Shown here piece after piece: positions 23,011 through 32,890 of a stretch of 64,000 nt of DNA. Within the stretch, counting starts at the first letter, position 1, and every line of letters starts with the position of its first letter. The stretch comes from Trametes villosa (taxonomy: Eukaryota; Basidiomycota; Agaricomycetes; Polyporales; Polyporaceae), in contig PUDQ02000020.1 of assembly GCA_002964805.2 (NCBI GenBank), forward strand, positions 744,001 through 808,000, written 5' to 3'. The notes beneath the pieces are model-generated. The model was given only the letters and a program-made list of their open reading frames with translations, was not told the origin of the DNA and did not search any database. Both the position numbers and the translations under genes were made by a program.

Positions 23011-23513
23011 GGTCGTTGTTGGTGGGTGTGAGGGCGGCGGGGGCGGACGCGTATGTTTGTCGTGGAGGGTGCGGATGGCAAGGGTGGGAGAGCGGGCGAG
23101 ATATAGGGGCCGGGTGGGGTTTTTGGGGAGCGACGGGAGTACGCGTTCTCACGAATAATGGTGCGCGGGCTGGGTGGGGTCACCGCTATATTCGGCTCGG
23201 CAGGTGCCACCTCAGTGCGCCTCGTACCATCGTGCATTTATAGCCGAATTCGTTGTCGCTTCTGCTCATGTTTCACTTTGTCGTGGGGATCCCCAACCGT
23301 TTCTCGCTGCGCGCTGGCGGTGTCGAGCGCAACTGCAAGGGCGGCGCGCTGGCTTTAAGCTTAGGGAGGGCTTACCCCGCATTACAGCAAGAGTGGCAGC
23401 TATGATGCACGCCCGATCACCGTCCGCGGAAGGTTCTGCCGGAAACACAAGCAACGAACGTCTGTTGATTGGTCTAAACGCGATATAACAGCGCACGGCG
23501 GGTTAATTAGTAT
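23011..23513. other. Intergenic region upstream of the mitochondrial-type gene and tRNA-Tyr
   Basis: About 500 bp between the minus-strand start at 23010 and the tRNA. It presumably holds the promoter of the small gene. No other feature is seen. Confidence 0.35.
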
Positions 23514-23600
23514 CCTTCGATAGCTCAGTTGGAAGAGCGCAGGACTGTAATGGTTACCCAGTTCATCCTGATGTCGCTGGTTCGATCCCGGCTCGAAGGA
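23514..23600 (+). tRNA. tRNA-Tyr (GTA) with a 14-nt intron
   Basis: The acceptor CCTTCGA pairs fully with TCGAAGG and the discriminator is A23600. The D arm, the anticodon stem CAGGA/TCCTG and the T arm with loop TTCGATC all form. The anticodon GTA is at 23547-23549, and the intron occupies 23551-23564, one base after the anticodon as in all eukaryotic tRNA-Tyr genes. The mature length is 73 nt. A T4 run at 23613-23616 is a likely Pol III terminator. Confidence 0.95.
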
Positions 23601-24108
23601 CTACTTCAAACCTTTTGTACTTCGACACAGCAGTGATTTTCTGGGACTCCACATACCAGTTCTACACATCGTATCACAGCTAACACTAGTGACTGTGGCT
23701 GGAAGAGATGACCGGGCCACTACAGTTAGCATGCTCCGAGTTGTGGCATATGGCACTAGCTCCGCAGCCTGTCCTAGTAGCTGCGGAATTCAGAGAACCG
23801 AGACAGGCTGCTATACCTGAACTCGGCGTTGTACCGCCATCATGCCTGCACACTCTGCGCGTGTTGTGCAGCTCGTGCGGCCACGATCGAGTCCCGAATG
23901 CAAAACCAGGAACCCGATCGCACAGGATCGCACCCCATGACCGTGTTGTCCGCGCATGGCACAACGCGTTGGTGGCGCGCGCAGCACGTCGGGACGGATC
24001 GCATTTCCTCAGGCCGCGTTGTTTGCGGAGGTGTTCAGGACTCGCGCGGACTCCTATAAGATCGCCGTGTCGGCGTAAGCTCATACTAACACCCCACCCG
24101 CATCGAAG
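23601..24108. promoter_or_regulatory. Upstream region of the DUF6593 gene
   Basis: A TATA-like CTATAAG lies at about 24054-24060, some 50 bp before the ATG. Part of this promoter is still recognisable upstream of the copy A pseudogene (near 10440-10490). No coding sequence is seen in the rest. Confidence 0.45.
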
Positions 24109-24830
24109 ATGTCCGCCCCTATCGCGCTCACACTCACCCTCTCTCCGGATAACCCGTCAAATACGGCCGTCCTCGACCCAGATGGCAAGGCGCTGTACAC
24201 CGCTTACACCGAGCATGGAAAGGCCACTGTGACGCATGTCCAGAATGCGGATGAGCAGACCCTGGCGTCGCTCGAGTGGCGCGACGTCCTCCCGGACAAG
24301 GTCACGCTGGGGGACAAGCGTCCCGTCTCCTTGCGCGACTGGTTGCACACAAGCGTGGTTCCGTTCTACCTCAAGGAGTGAGCACAGTTGAAGTGTATAG
24401 TCACCGGAGCTGACCTTTCTCGTAGCGACGTAACGTTCCAAGACGACAGTGGGCGCAAGTATAAGTGGCGCGGAAATGCGCCGGGTCGCACCCTCGAGGT
24501 TTGCATGCCGTGATCCATCGAGTCCGCTCGCACATGCTCACTCCAACAACCTTGCAGCTTTTCGCTGAGGACGACGGCTTCAAGGAGCCCATCGCGCGCT
24601 TCGTCAGGTCCCGCGTGGACCGCGCGTCCGGCACGACGAGCCCCGCCACACTCATCCTCACCGACCGCGCAACGCAGATACGCGATACCGTCGTCATCTC
24701 TTTCCTCTTCCTCGAGAAGACCCGGAGGACGAACGAGACGGCGTCGCAGAGCCGCGCTGACGTCCTCGCTACCCCGGTACTGTCGGCCTTGACCGGTTCC
24801 GACTACAACGTTCGCAATGGAGGAGTGTAG
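24109..24830 (+). CDS. DUF6593 domain protein
   Basis: CDS join(24109..24377,24426..24498,24558..24830), 204 aa, all phases closed. It starts MSAPIALTLTLSPDNPSNTA. The fold signature is that of DUF6593 proteins, which occur in large numbers in Agaricomycetes: a beta-rich N-terminus, a tryptophan-containing ASLEWRDVLPDKVTL segment, the KYKWRGNAPGRTLELFAED core, and a C-terminal LILTDRATQIRDTVVISFLF strand-helix. No catalytic residues are known for the family, and there is no signal peptide or membrane anchor. This is the intact copy of the gene broken at 10070-10438. Any copy C homologue would lie beyond the right edge of the window. Confidence 0.85.
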
Positions 24831-25500
24831 GGGGAACATCGCCGGAGGTTTTGGATATGTACGCATACGAGCGAATAGTATAAGCTCTTGTATAATACCC
24901 GACTGGCTGTACTGGAATCGTTGAGATGGGCACTGTGTTTGAAGGCCGCGTCCGTATACGAGGAGCCCGTATATCCTACAAACGACCGCATAGTTTCTGC
25001 ATATCTGGATAACTTACCCTTCGATCCACCTTGCGTGACACCGCAGACCGTCTCGCTATGCGGGGCACAAGGAGTGTTGAGATACGGCCAACAGCCAGGC
25101 TGAGGGGCGGGGGCGAGAGGAAAGTCATGTCTAGTCTCGATCACGTGCGCGACGCGACGCGTGCGAACGCGTATCGCCTTGGTGGCTGGAGGCTGACGCG
25201 CTCTCGGTGGATGTGGCGTCGACCACAACCATACCCCCGACCACGCGCAATGACCCTGAGGGGAAATAGATATGCGTGTACACGTATTGGGTGCCATTTG
25301 CGCCTGATTATGCGGAGGGGAGCTTGCGCGAACGAGGGGGGACGGGCATGGTGGCGTTGGGCGAGGGCGTAGCTACGGTTCGGGATATCCGGATGTGCAG
25401 CAGATATCCGCCTTGCGATTGCAATCGCGAAGCTTCTGGGTGATATCGTCATCCTGCTTCTGAACGCTAGAAGGGGCGAACAATAGGTCAGCGTGGGCAG
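24831..25500. other. Conserved non-coding part of copy B downstream of DUF6593
   Basis: Nearly identical to the right end of copy C in reverse (63400-64000), and partly present in copy A (9680-10060). Conserved sequences include ATACGGCCAACA and a TCGATCACGTGCG-type stretch. I see no believable ORF shared in frame by the three copies. Confidence 0.45.
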
Positions 25501-27105
25501 GCCAGATCGCAACGAGGCTGACCGGAATGTCGCGGCGGAGTGTGAACCGCGCTCGTCCGAGTATAAGAAAACGCTCCTCCCCCCGCCGCTTCTTGCCTCC
25601 TACCACCATGATCCACGCTCAGTCCTGCTTCTGCGCCCCCCCCCCCTCTCCGGGCCTGTGGTCATCCTCTCCTCCACCCCCGAGGTCAACCTATGGGCGC
25701 TTCGCCACCGACCCAACCCCCGTCGCCGTCAACACTGTGGCGGCTGACCATATCCCCGTATCGACAACATCCCCTTGTCAGCCCACTATCGGAGGCCCTG
25801 TATAACACACATAGGCGCACGCACACCCTCCAGCCAACCGAAGACGGCTCACACTTCCTGGCGCGGGGATCATGCACGACGCCACATCGCATCTACGGGA
25901 CGACGCCGACGCGTGACAACTGTGAACACCCATGCTTAGGGGCAACTTCTTTCTCGCAGGGGCCTGTAGGGACGTACGTACCATCCCCACCGACAGCATC
26001 TCTGCTCTCGCCACAGGATGTCAGTCCGTTGACCTCCACCAGTAATGTGGCGGCCTGCACATCAAGACAGTATCTCAATGTCGCAGGAATCACGCTCCCT
26101 GCAGCAACGGTCAACGGATGTGCCCAGTCATGAACCATGAACGTCAGCCGCTTGACGGCCAACATACACACCAAGACATCCAATGCAACTTTGCGGGCGA
26201 CTACGATGAGCTATTGCGGCCGCGGGCTCAAGCGTTGGCATCCCAATATTGTGCCGGCTACTGTCCTGCCGCACCCGCATCGCCCCGGACCGTGGAGAGA
26301 CATAAAAATCAACGTCACAATCGCAAATGGGATCAATCGCACGTCCGGTAACATACTGCGTTGTGAGGAAAGCGCGCCGAAGCACGCCGGTACAAGCAAC
26401 TTCAGAAAGTCCACCCTCAATCTGAGGCGGGGCGACGCTGCGGTAACGACACCGAGGAGAAGTCGGAACGGCATTGGCAGTCGGAGGCGGCCACCTTTCC
26501 CAAGGGTCCTCGAAACTCACAGTGGCGCGGCAACCGGCTCTATGCTGGAACGGGACTGCAGCGGCCATAATGCCGCTGCAATCTTCCAGCGAGTTGAATT
26601 ACCCCGCCAAAGGGTTGCGGAACTCCCGTCTATGGCAGCCGAGCAAAGGAGGTCACCCGCCCCATCACAAAAGTGGGGGAACGAGGGGAACCGTATGCTC
26701 ACCGGCAGAAGATAGGGCCCAACTCACCTCGGTATCCACGGACAGCTCCCATGCTCTCGAGATATGTGGTATATCTCCAGATTTCGAGGCCGGACATTTC
26801 AAGATTCTGCGAGCAAGACGCCTCCCCAGGATTGCAGCGGCTGGGATATACTATTGGAATCTTGTCGCCAAGGACCGTGCCCAGAAATTCGCGATTTACA
26901 AGGCGGACCAGAAGAGGATGTCGGCAGCGCAAGATTTTGAGCCTAGGTTGGCCGACAGTAGTTTCATCGGAGCGTCGCAAGCCAGAATCTTAGGAGAAGT
27001 GTCAGAAAGCCTGCGGTGGATGAAGACAGAAACTAGCCAAGACGCGTCGCAGTAGGCGCCGCTCCAAGGGACACCACCGGTCACTGATCACGAGAACGTG
27101 ACTGG
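25500..27105 (+). other. Uncharacterised block of the duplication unit, copy B (possible gene)
   Basis: This may contain a spliced gene that I cannot assign. In its favour: a TATA-like GAGTATAAG at 25558-25566, a good-context ATG at 25608 (MIHAQSCFCAPPPSPG), and downstream open stretches shared with copy C, including ARQPALCWNGTAAAIM (near 26520) and IAAAGIYYWNLVAKDRAQKF (near 26840), ending at a stop at 27053-27055. Against: the reading frames of different parts do not join simply, and copies A and C differ by indels. A hairpin (27077-27084 with 27098-27105) follows the stop. No known domain is recognised. Confidence 0.4.
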
Positions 27106-27290
27106 CGCGCTCAATGGGTTGCGCGCGCCGACATGTTTCGAGTCGTCGGTCAAGGCAGACACAAGGCCATGCTAAACATGCGGTGAGTGTAATGTTACAG
27201 GTTACCACACCATCACTGCGTTTCACTACATAGGATGGGCGGGAGGAACTCTACCACGGTTGCATACACATCCGAACTACTAGATCATCT

Positions 27291-29216
27291 TCAGAGCAAC
27301 GCAGCATCCAAAATACCGACCGCCAGGCGCCACTGCTCATCTAGTCCTTCCTCCCACTGCCAGGCCCACATATCATGAATCACCTGCCCAAGCTCATCCA
27401 GCTGCTCGCGTTCATCCTCGCATGGCGCCGTCCACTCTGCCGACCCCAGGAAATGCCCAGGCGCGTTGAACTCATACATGAGCCCCACGTCGCGGGCCCG
27501 CCGCGCGACATCGGTCGTAAAGGGCAGCCGGACCCGCTCAAAAGCCTCTAATGCAGCAGCGACGTGCGCGGAGTTCCGAGCTACACGAGGATCCGCAAGG
27601 AGTCGGCCGAGAATATACGCGTCCTACAGATGATATTGAGTGAGTGGTGGCTGGGATGATAGACGACCTTGTTTACCTCGATAGCTTGACCGCCTCCAGC
27701 ACCGAAGTTCGGAGGCATCGCATGCATCTAGAACGGCATGTTGTCAATAGGCATGGCCCCAGATGGGGTGCAGGAGGGACGTTATACACACCGCGTCTCC
27801 AATCAGAACGACGTTTCCCCAAGTAGCGAACGGGAGGTCCGCAACTACATGAATTGCCCACCGAGTCGGGTTGTCAACAAACTACGCAGCACGCTTCGGT
27901 TAGGATTCCAATGGCGCGGAGAAGGAAGGGCGTACCTCAAGCATTTGCTTCACCTCCGGCTCCCACAACGTAAACTGTGATAGGACCTCCTCCCGGGGCA
28001 CCTCCGTTACCCATTTGCTAGCGTAGGGCGTGCCTTCTCCGTTGGGTTCCCGGCATAGCGCGACGAAATTGAGGAGCGTTCCGCCGGAAATCTGGTACGT
28101 GATTATATGCTACAGAGAGCCAAACTTGTTAGTCATGGTAGTTTGGGTGGGGGAGTACGAGCCTGGGACATACTTTCCCCTTGCCTGAGTACTATGTGTA
28201 TCAACAAACGAAACGTCAGTGAGCACATTATGAGTATTGCACGCAGACGAACTAGTACACTCACACACAGAACTGACCCGAGAGACTTGGTCGTATGCTG
28301 GGGATTGATTCCGTATAGCTTCTCCGTTGAGATCAAACAACGATACGCATGTATACCCGTCCAAACAGGCTCCGCGGCCTTGCATCGTGGACACTCCTGC
28401 CACACCTGACTCGACTCGAGCGCGGGCGTGCAATCGCGGCGGTGTGCGTCCGCGTACATGCAGTACCGCGTCGCTGAGTGGATACCGTCTGCGCCGATAA
28501 GGACGTCGGCCTCCGCCGTGGAACCGTCAGAGAAGCGTAGAGTGACCGGTGAGTTTGGGCCCTGGATGTACCCGATAAGCTCCTTGGACGTGTGTAGCTT
28601 GTAGGATTTAGGGAGGCTACGCAGGAAGACGTCAAGCATGTCGCGTCTGTGCATCGTCGTTGATCCATCTGTGAATATGACCATCAGCACGCGCTTTTTC
28701 GCCGTATGTCCCAGTGCATCAGGGCTGCAATATACACTCACTAGGAGCAAGAACACGCGCGTATGTGTAAGCTTCGCCGGGCTGGTTCGCCTTGCGTGCC
28801 ACAAACGCGGGCTCTATCGTTGCACAAGCGTCAGCATGCAACAACCCGATCCACTCCGGCGTCACGCACTGTACTCCGGAGTTTCGCTCATAACGGCGGC
28901 GCTAGAACTCCGTACAGCGACAGCGGAGAGAGCGTCGTATAGGCCAAGTTCGCGCAAGACAGCCCACGTTCGGGGCCACACTGTGATGCCCGCCCCGGCG
29001 GTTCTGACCTCGGGATCGGCTTCATATATACTGACCTCGATCGGCGCTTTGGAAGACGAGTATTTGTGGAGGGTCGCGGCGAGGGTAAGACCTGCGATGC
29101 CTGCGCCGCTGCAATGAAGCTCGCATCAGTGTTGCATACAGGATACCAAGAAATACCGCAGGTACTCACCAGATGGCGATTCTGAGCGGCGCGGACGCGG
29201 TGTCGCAGGCAGGCAT
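27291..29216 (-). CDS. FAD-dependent aromatic-ring monooxygenase (salicylate hydroxylase-like), copy B
   Basis: CDS complement(join(27291..27623,27677..27727,27792..27881,27936..28109,28174..28191,28265..28668,28742..28813,28870..29108,29170..29216)), 475 aa, all nine exons in phase. The N-terminal FAD/NAD-binding turn is GAGIAGLTLA at about residues 17-26, followed by IYEADPEVRTAGAGITVWP. The DG motif is VLIGADGIHSATRY. The second FAD motif is GDAMHAMPPNFGAGGGQAIE at about residue 350. This pattern is typical of class A flavoprotein hydroxylases that use NAD(P)H and O2 on aromatic acids. There is no signal peptide or membrane segment. It lies directly downstream of the alpha/beta-hydrolase on the same strand, suggesting a joint role in aromatic catabolism or tailoring. 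One exon is only 18 nt. Confidence 0.9.
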
Positions 29217-29505
29217 CTGGTGCAAGTCGGTGTACTGTATCCCAGAAGAGTTGATAGGTACTCAGTAGTCGTCGAGTAGAGCAAGAGATACCAGCGCGCA
29301 GCGAGTGATTAGGTCTTGAGCCTGAGATTAATCGTGGGGTCGTCTTCCCACGACATATCCCGGTTAGCCTGAGCCCGTACGAGAGGTCGCGTGTATGTCA
29401 AAGCATCTAGAAGGTAATATTGTACCACGAAGTATATCTCGCCGCATTATCGCACCTGGGCGCGGCTAAGAAAGTGGTTCTATTTGACCGTGAACGCTGC
29501 CGTAT

Positions 29506-30478
29506 CTACTTTGCCTGGACATGCGGCAAGTTAGATTCGTGTAAATAACTCAACACAGAGCATATAACTGACCTGCTCGGCGACGATCCTTGTCGTCCAC
29601 TCGTGTATATAAGCACTTGTCTCCGTTGGGCGTTCCACCGCTGGGGTGTGCCCACATCCCTCCAAGAGCTTCACATCAACCTCCTTATACACCTCCTTCG
29701 CCAGGCGAACCAGGTTCTCGTGCAGGCACTGCTGGTCCGCCGTGCCTTGCACAATGAGCACCGGCAGGTCGCGCGCCCGCTGCTCCCAGACCTCGACCGG
29801 CTGCTTGCGGGTGACGTGGTGGTATCGCACGGTGCGCGGCTGCGAGACGTACGATCCGAGCCACTGCAGCCGCTCGCGCGGTGGGAGGGGCTTTCCCGGC
29901 GCGGTGCAGGCATCGATGAAGGCTTCGGCTGCGCGCGAGACGTCGTCCACGTCGGTGGAGAGGAGGAGCGGTATGATGGTGGTGATGAAGGGCGGAGAGC
30001 ATTGCGGATGATATTTGGGGAGAGCGAGGATGCCTCCGCCGACGTAGAGGACACCCGACAGGAACGATGGACCGTATGCCGCGACCACGTCTACGACTAT
30101 GGTGCCTGCGCGGGCGTCGATATGTCAATAGGAACTCGCAACGGCGATGGAATGCGTACCTCCGAGACTCCATCCGGCGAGGAAAGGCTTAGTGACACCA
30201 AAACCTTCGCAGACGACCTTGAAGTCCTCCGCGAAGCGCACCGATTCGTAGTGCTCGGGGTCGAGTGGTTTATCGCTCCTTCCGTGTCCACGGAGATCGT
30301 ACCGGACCAGGTGGAAGTCGCGGGTCAGGGCGGGGTCAGAGAACTGGTTGTCCCAACTCAGTAGGCTGCTGGACAGGCCGTGTATGAAGACGATTGCGGG
30401 CTTGGATGGGTCGCCGGCGGATTCAGCATAGATCTGGGTGCCGTCTGCAGAGGCGAAGGTGCGTTCTTTAGTCGTCAT
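29506..30478 (-). CDS. Alpha/beta-hydrolase (PcaD/haloperoxidase-like), copy B
   Basis: CDS complement(join(29506..29514,29573..30105,30160..30478)), 286 aa, phases closed. It starts MTTKERTFASADGTQIYAES. The oxyanion-hole HG is in IVFIHGLSSSLLSWDNQF, followed by VRYDLRGHGRSDKP. The nucleophile elbow GWSLGG spans intron 1 (Ser near residue 105). The catalytic Asp is in IVQGTADQQCL and the His in GCGHTPAVERP. It is cytosolic, with no signal peptide. The closest general class is the 3-oxoadipate enol-lactonase/non-haem peroxidase-like family; the true substrate is unknown. The last exon is only 9 nt (GCA AAG TAG). It is divergent from the membrane-protein gene, with a TATA box (TATATAA, minus strand) near 30530. 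Confidence 0.88.
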
Positions 30479-31559
30479 GAAGTAAGCTGGACGTCGAGAC
30501 AAAGTGAAGAGCAAGAGTCGGATGAAGCTATATAAGGGGCGCAACAGCGTTGATGATGGAGGAGCAACGCGAGGCGTCGTCACTGCCGAGCAATATCGGC
30601 CTCCACGAGCCAGTTCGGCCGTTATGATGTCAGCTTGCGCCCGATCCCGGTTCATCGGCCAGGACTGCGGTGAGCGTAGTAGTCGCATAGCCTTCGGTGA
30701 AACTAGCGCAGTGGCGGTGGAGCATGGAATCAAGGGTGCGAGGAGACAGCCGCAGGCTCCAGTGGGGCAGTGTCGGCAAGAACGGTGCATGAGTTCATAT
30801 GCATGGGTAGACGCAGTGAGTATCTATAACGCCTACGTATCAGTAAAAGGCATAGCAGAGTATATGAAAAACGCACGAGCGCAGGAAACGGGCGGCGAAG
30901 CTACGGGCGTGCAAACGGGGCAGGGTATTGTATGGACGCCATCTTGAGCTGTTGACTCAGTTCCACCCCCGCAGAGCACGATATTGCTGATATGACACAG
31001 AGAGAAAGTCCAGCGCGTTCAAGCGATACACAGAGTACCCGATCGTCGTAAGTCGTGCCGTCGATAGGTGAGACGAGACGGAGAGTACTTTGGAGCATGG
31101 CTGACGCGGTGGCCGAGCAGCAGGCGCCCGTACGCCACGAGGCTAGTGAACGACGTAGCACGACAAACATCACAGGATTCCAGGACCACTGGATAGGGAC
31201 CAAGATCTTGTAACGAACTAGAAATGTCATAAATGCCTTTGTCCCGGCAAAGACATTTCTAATTCGGTGCAGGATTGTGCCTATGTCAGAGGCCCTGGAA
31301 TTGCTGGATGTTCGGCGTGCAATATAGCTTGCGCTTGCCCATATCGGGCAGGCAAGATCACCCTCAAGTTGAACAGACACCGCCAAACGACGCGAACGCG
31401 CTTCACGTGCAGTTGTTTACAGAATAATAAGGTTCAGTCCGATCGCGTTTACTCGACGCGTTCAACATTAGTATAAATCACCCGTCGTAGCCGCCCACGC
31501 CCTCAGAAACCCCCACTTTCACTACCACCACGATCCCCCGCTGAACATCCTCGCTCAAC
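30479..31559. promoter_or_regulatory. Divergent promoter region of hydrolase and membrane protein, copy B
   Basis: About 1.1 kb. Hydrolase side: a minus-strand TATATAA around 30530. Membrane-protein side: TATAAAT at about 31473, some 85 bp before the ATG, conserved as TATAA in copies A and C. In the middle, copy B carries the foldback insertion (31158-31320) that A and C lack. Confidence 0.55.
31158..31320. mobile_element. MITE-like foldback element, only in copy B
   Basis: A 163-bp segment absent from the matching sites of copy A (near 7210) and copy C (near 57625). Its two arms are imperfect inverted repeats over the full length: the left end reads GCACGACAAACATC and the reverse complement of the right end GCACGCCGAACATC. 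Both arms then continue with ATTCCAGG, ATAGG and TAGAAATGTC in the same order around a short central loop. No ORF. A target-site duplication is not clear; about 10 bp present in A and C at the site are missing. It behaves like a non-autonomous foldback transposon. Confidence 0.7.
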
Positions 31560-32534
31560 ATGTTCACTGCCATTATCTCCTTCTTCATCGCCGTCTTCGG
31601 AGCGCTGCGCGCTACCCCCCTCTACGCTACTATCCTCACCATCGGCAACGGTTTCCAAGCTGGTTCTTGGGTCGGCAAAGCCCCGGTTGTACTACTGTAA
31701 GTCTCGCCTAGGAACAGCTCGCAGCCACCATATCCTGATCGCCTGCATAGCTTGGACGAGCCCACACAGCCTATCTCCACCACTCCTACCTCCATCACCG
31801 CCCTTGTACTCCGTACCTCTATAACCTCCCTCTCGCGCACCTCACCATCGCCCGCAGTGGCCTCGCCGCTCAACGCCCAATCATCCTACCGCGCACTCAC
31901 TGGGTCTCTTGGCATGCAACTCACCCAACTCGCCTTGGCTCTCGCTCTCCTGATTGTCTTCTGCCACACCCTCATCCTCCTCATCCCGACCTTCGATACT
32001 CAGGCGAGCGCTACCACCACTGAGCTTGATCACCGGCCGCGTCTGCAGGAGCTCAACATCCATCTCTTTGGCACTCCCTACAATGGTACCATCTTCAAGC
32101 ACGCCGACGCTCTCTCTGGCACCTCGGAACTGGCGACTACGAAATCTCTGGCTACTGTCGACACCACTCCTCTCGCTGCTTCTGTGCCCCCCACCGCATC
32201 GACTGGTCCCATCGCCGAAGAGAAGCCCGAGGTCAACAACATCTCAACCAGCCCGGCATCGCCCCCACCACCTCCCGCAGCGGAGAGCATCTCGGCCGGC
32301 GCGGTCGCACCCCCAAGCCGCGCCGATGAGAAGGCTTGGAAGACGTGGACGAACAAACGCCAAAGACGTCCACCAAGACAACCTTCGCCGACACACATCA
32401 CCCACTCTTCTTCCACAGGCTCCTCCCCCGCACACGAACTACCCTACCAACACATCTACCCCCAGAATACCACCTCTTCCGTCATTAGCTACAACCGGTT
32501 CTCAGTGCTCGAGGTGTTCGATGCGGAAGGGTGA
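31560..32534 (+). CDS. Two-exon membrane protein of the duplication unit, copy B
   Basis: CDS join(31560..31696,31751..32534), 306 aa, in phase. It starts MFTAIISFFIAVFGALRATP, then an extended segment IGNGFQAGSWVGKAPVVLLL across the intron, a Ser/Thr-rich linker, and a membrane helix MQLTQLALALALLIVFCHTL followed by ILLIPTFDTQA. The region after the helix is Ser/Thr/Pro-rich up to a basic patch AWKTWTNKRQRRPPRQPSP and the C-terminus RFSVLEVFDAEG. This suggests a small endomembrane or surface protein with a basic tail; no family is recognised. The stop sits in GGGTGAGT, so a splice donor overlaps the stop codon, but no conserved acceptor follows, and I keep the stop. Confidence 0.72.
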
Positions 32535-32552
32535 GTCTGAGACTGGCAGGGC

Positions 32553-32635
32553 GAGACGGCGTTTGGCCACGCCGTCTCCTCCTACAGCCACGGACTCGCC
32601 CGCTCGGTAGGCGGGTCGGAACATGGCCAGTTCCG
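32553..32635 (+). other. Three-hairpin RNA element, copy B (3' UTR of membrane-protein gene)
   Basis: Hairpin 1 pairs 32553-32561 with 32570-32578 (9 perfect bp), with loop TTTGGCCA. Hairpin 2 pairs 32593-32600 with 32610-32617 (8 bp, one G-U). Hairpin 3 pairs 32617-32622 with 32630-32635 (6 bp), with loop ATGGCCA. It begins 19 bases after the stop codon. The TGGCCA shared by the two loops is self-complementary, so a six-base kissing pair between hairpins 1 and 3 is possible. Confidence 0.65.
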
Positions 32636-32890
32636 GCTTGTCTGCTGAACCCCCTCTTCGTCTCCTTCTTACTACATTCCTATACCCATTCACACACTAT
32701 CACCATCCTACCATACAACCTACCACCGCTCGCATACAGTGCATATACCCACGCTCACCATCTATTTCGTGTATCTCTACCACGATCTATACTGTATCTA
32801 TTAGCCTATACCACATACCTCAGTCCGTGTCAATTCATTTTATGTGAACTTCACATCGACTTTGCCGCTTGCAATGGCCGGGATTGTCGC

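Larger units (their letters stand above)
24050..32890. repeat. Segmental duplication copy B (complete, inverted relative to A and C)
   Basis: This is the reference copy of the unit. Left to right it holds the DUF6593 gene (plus), the uncharacterised block, the FAD monooxygenase (minus), the alpha/beta-hydrolase (minus) and the membrane protein (plus) with its three-hairpin 3' UTR. The stretch 24880-25060 is nearly identical to the reverse complement of 63830-64000. The other end matches copy C out to a CCATTGCAAGCGGCAAA-type sequence (reverse strand near 32880, plus strand near 56035), after which the flanks differ. Confidence 0.9.

Noticed and set aside
27077..27105. Hairpin after the uncharacterised block as a tRNA or transcription terminator
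   Set aside because: A single 8-bp stem with no cloverleaf or T-run; only partly conserved between copies B and C and lost in A.
32523..32534. Splice donor overlapping the membrane-protein stop codon (GGGTGAGT)
   Set aside because: The candidate acceptor downstream (CCTACAG in copy B) is not conserved in copy A, so no common extra exon is supported.
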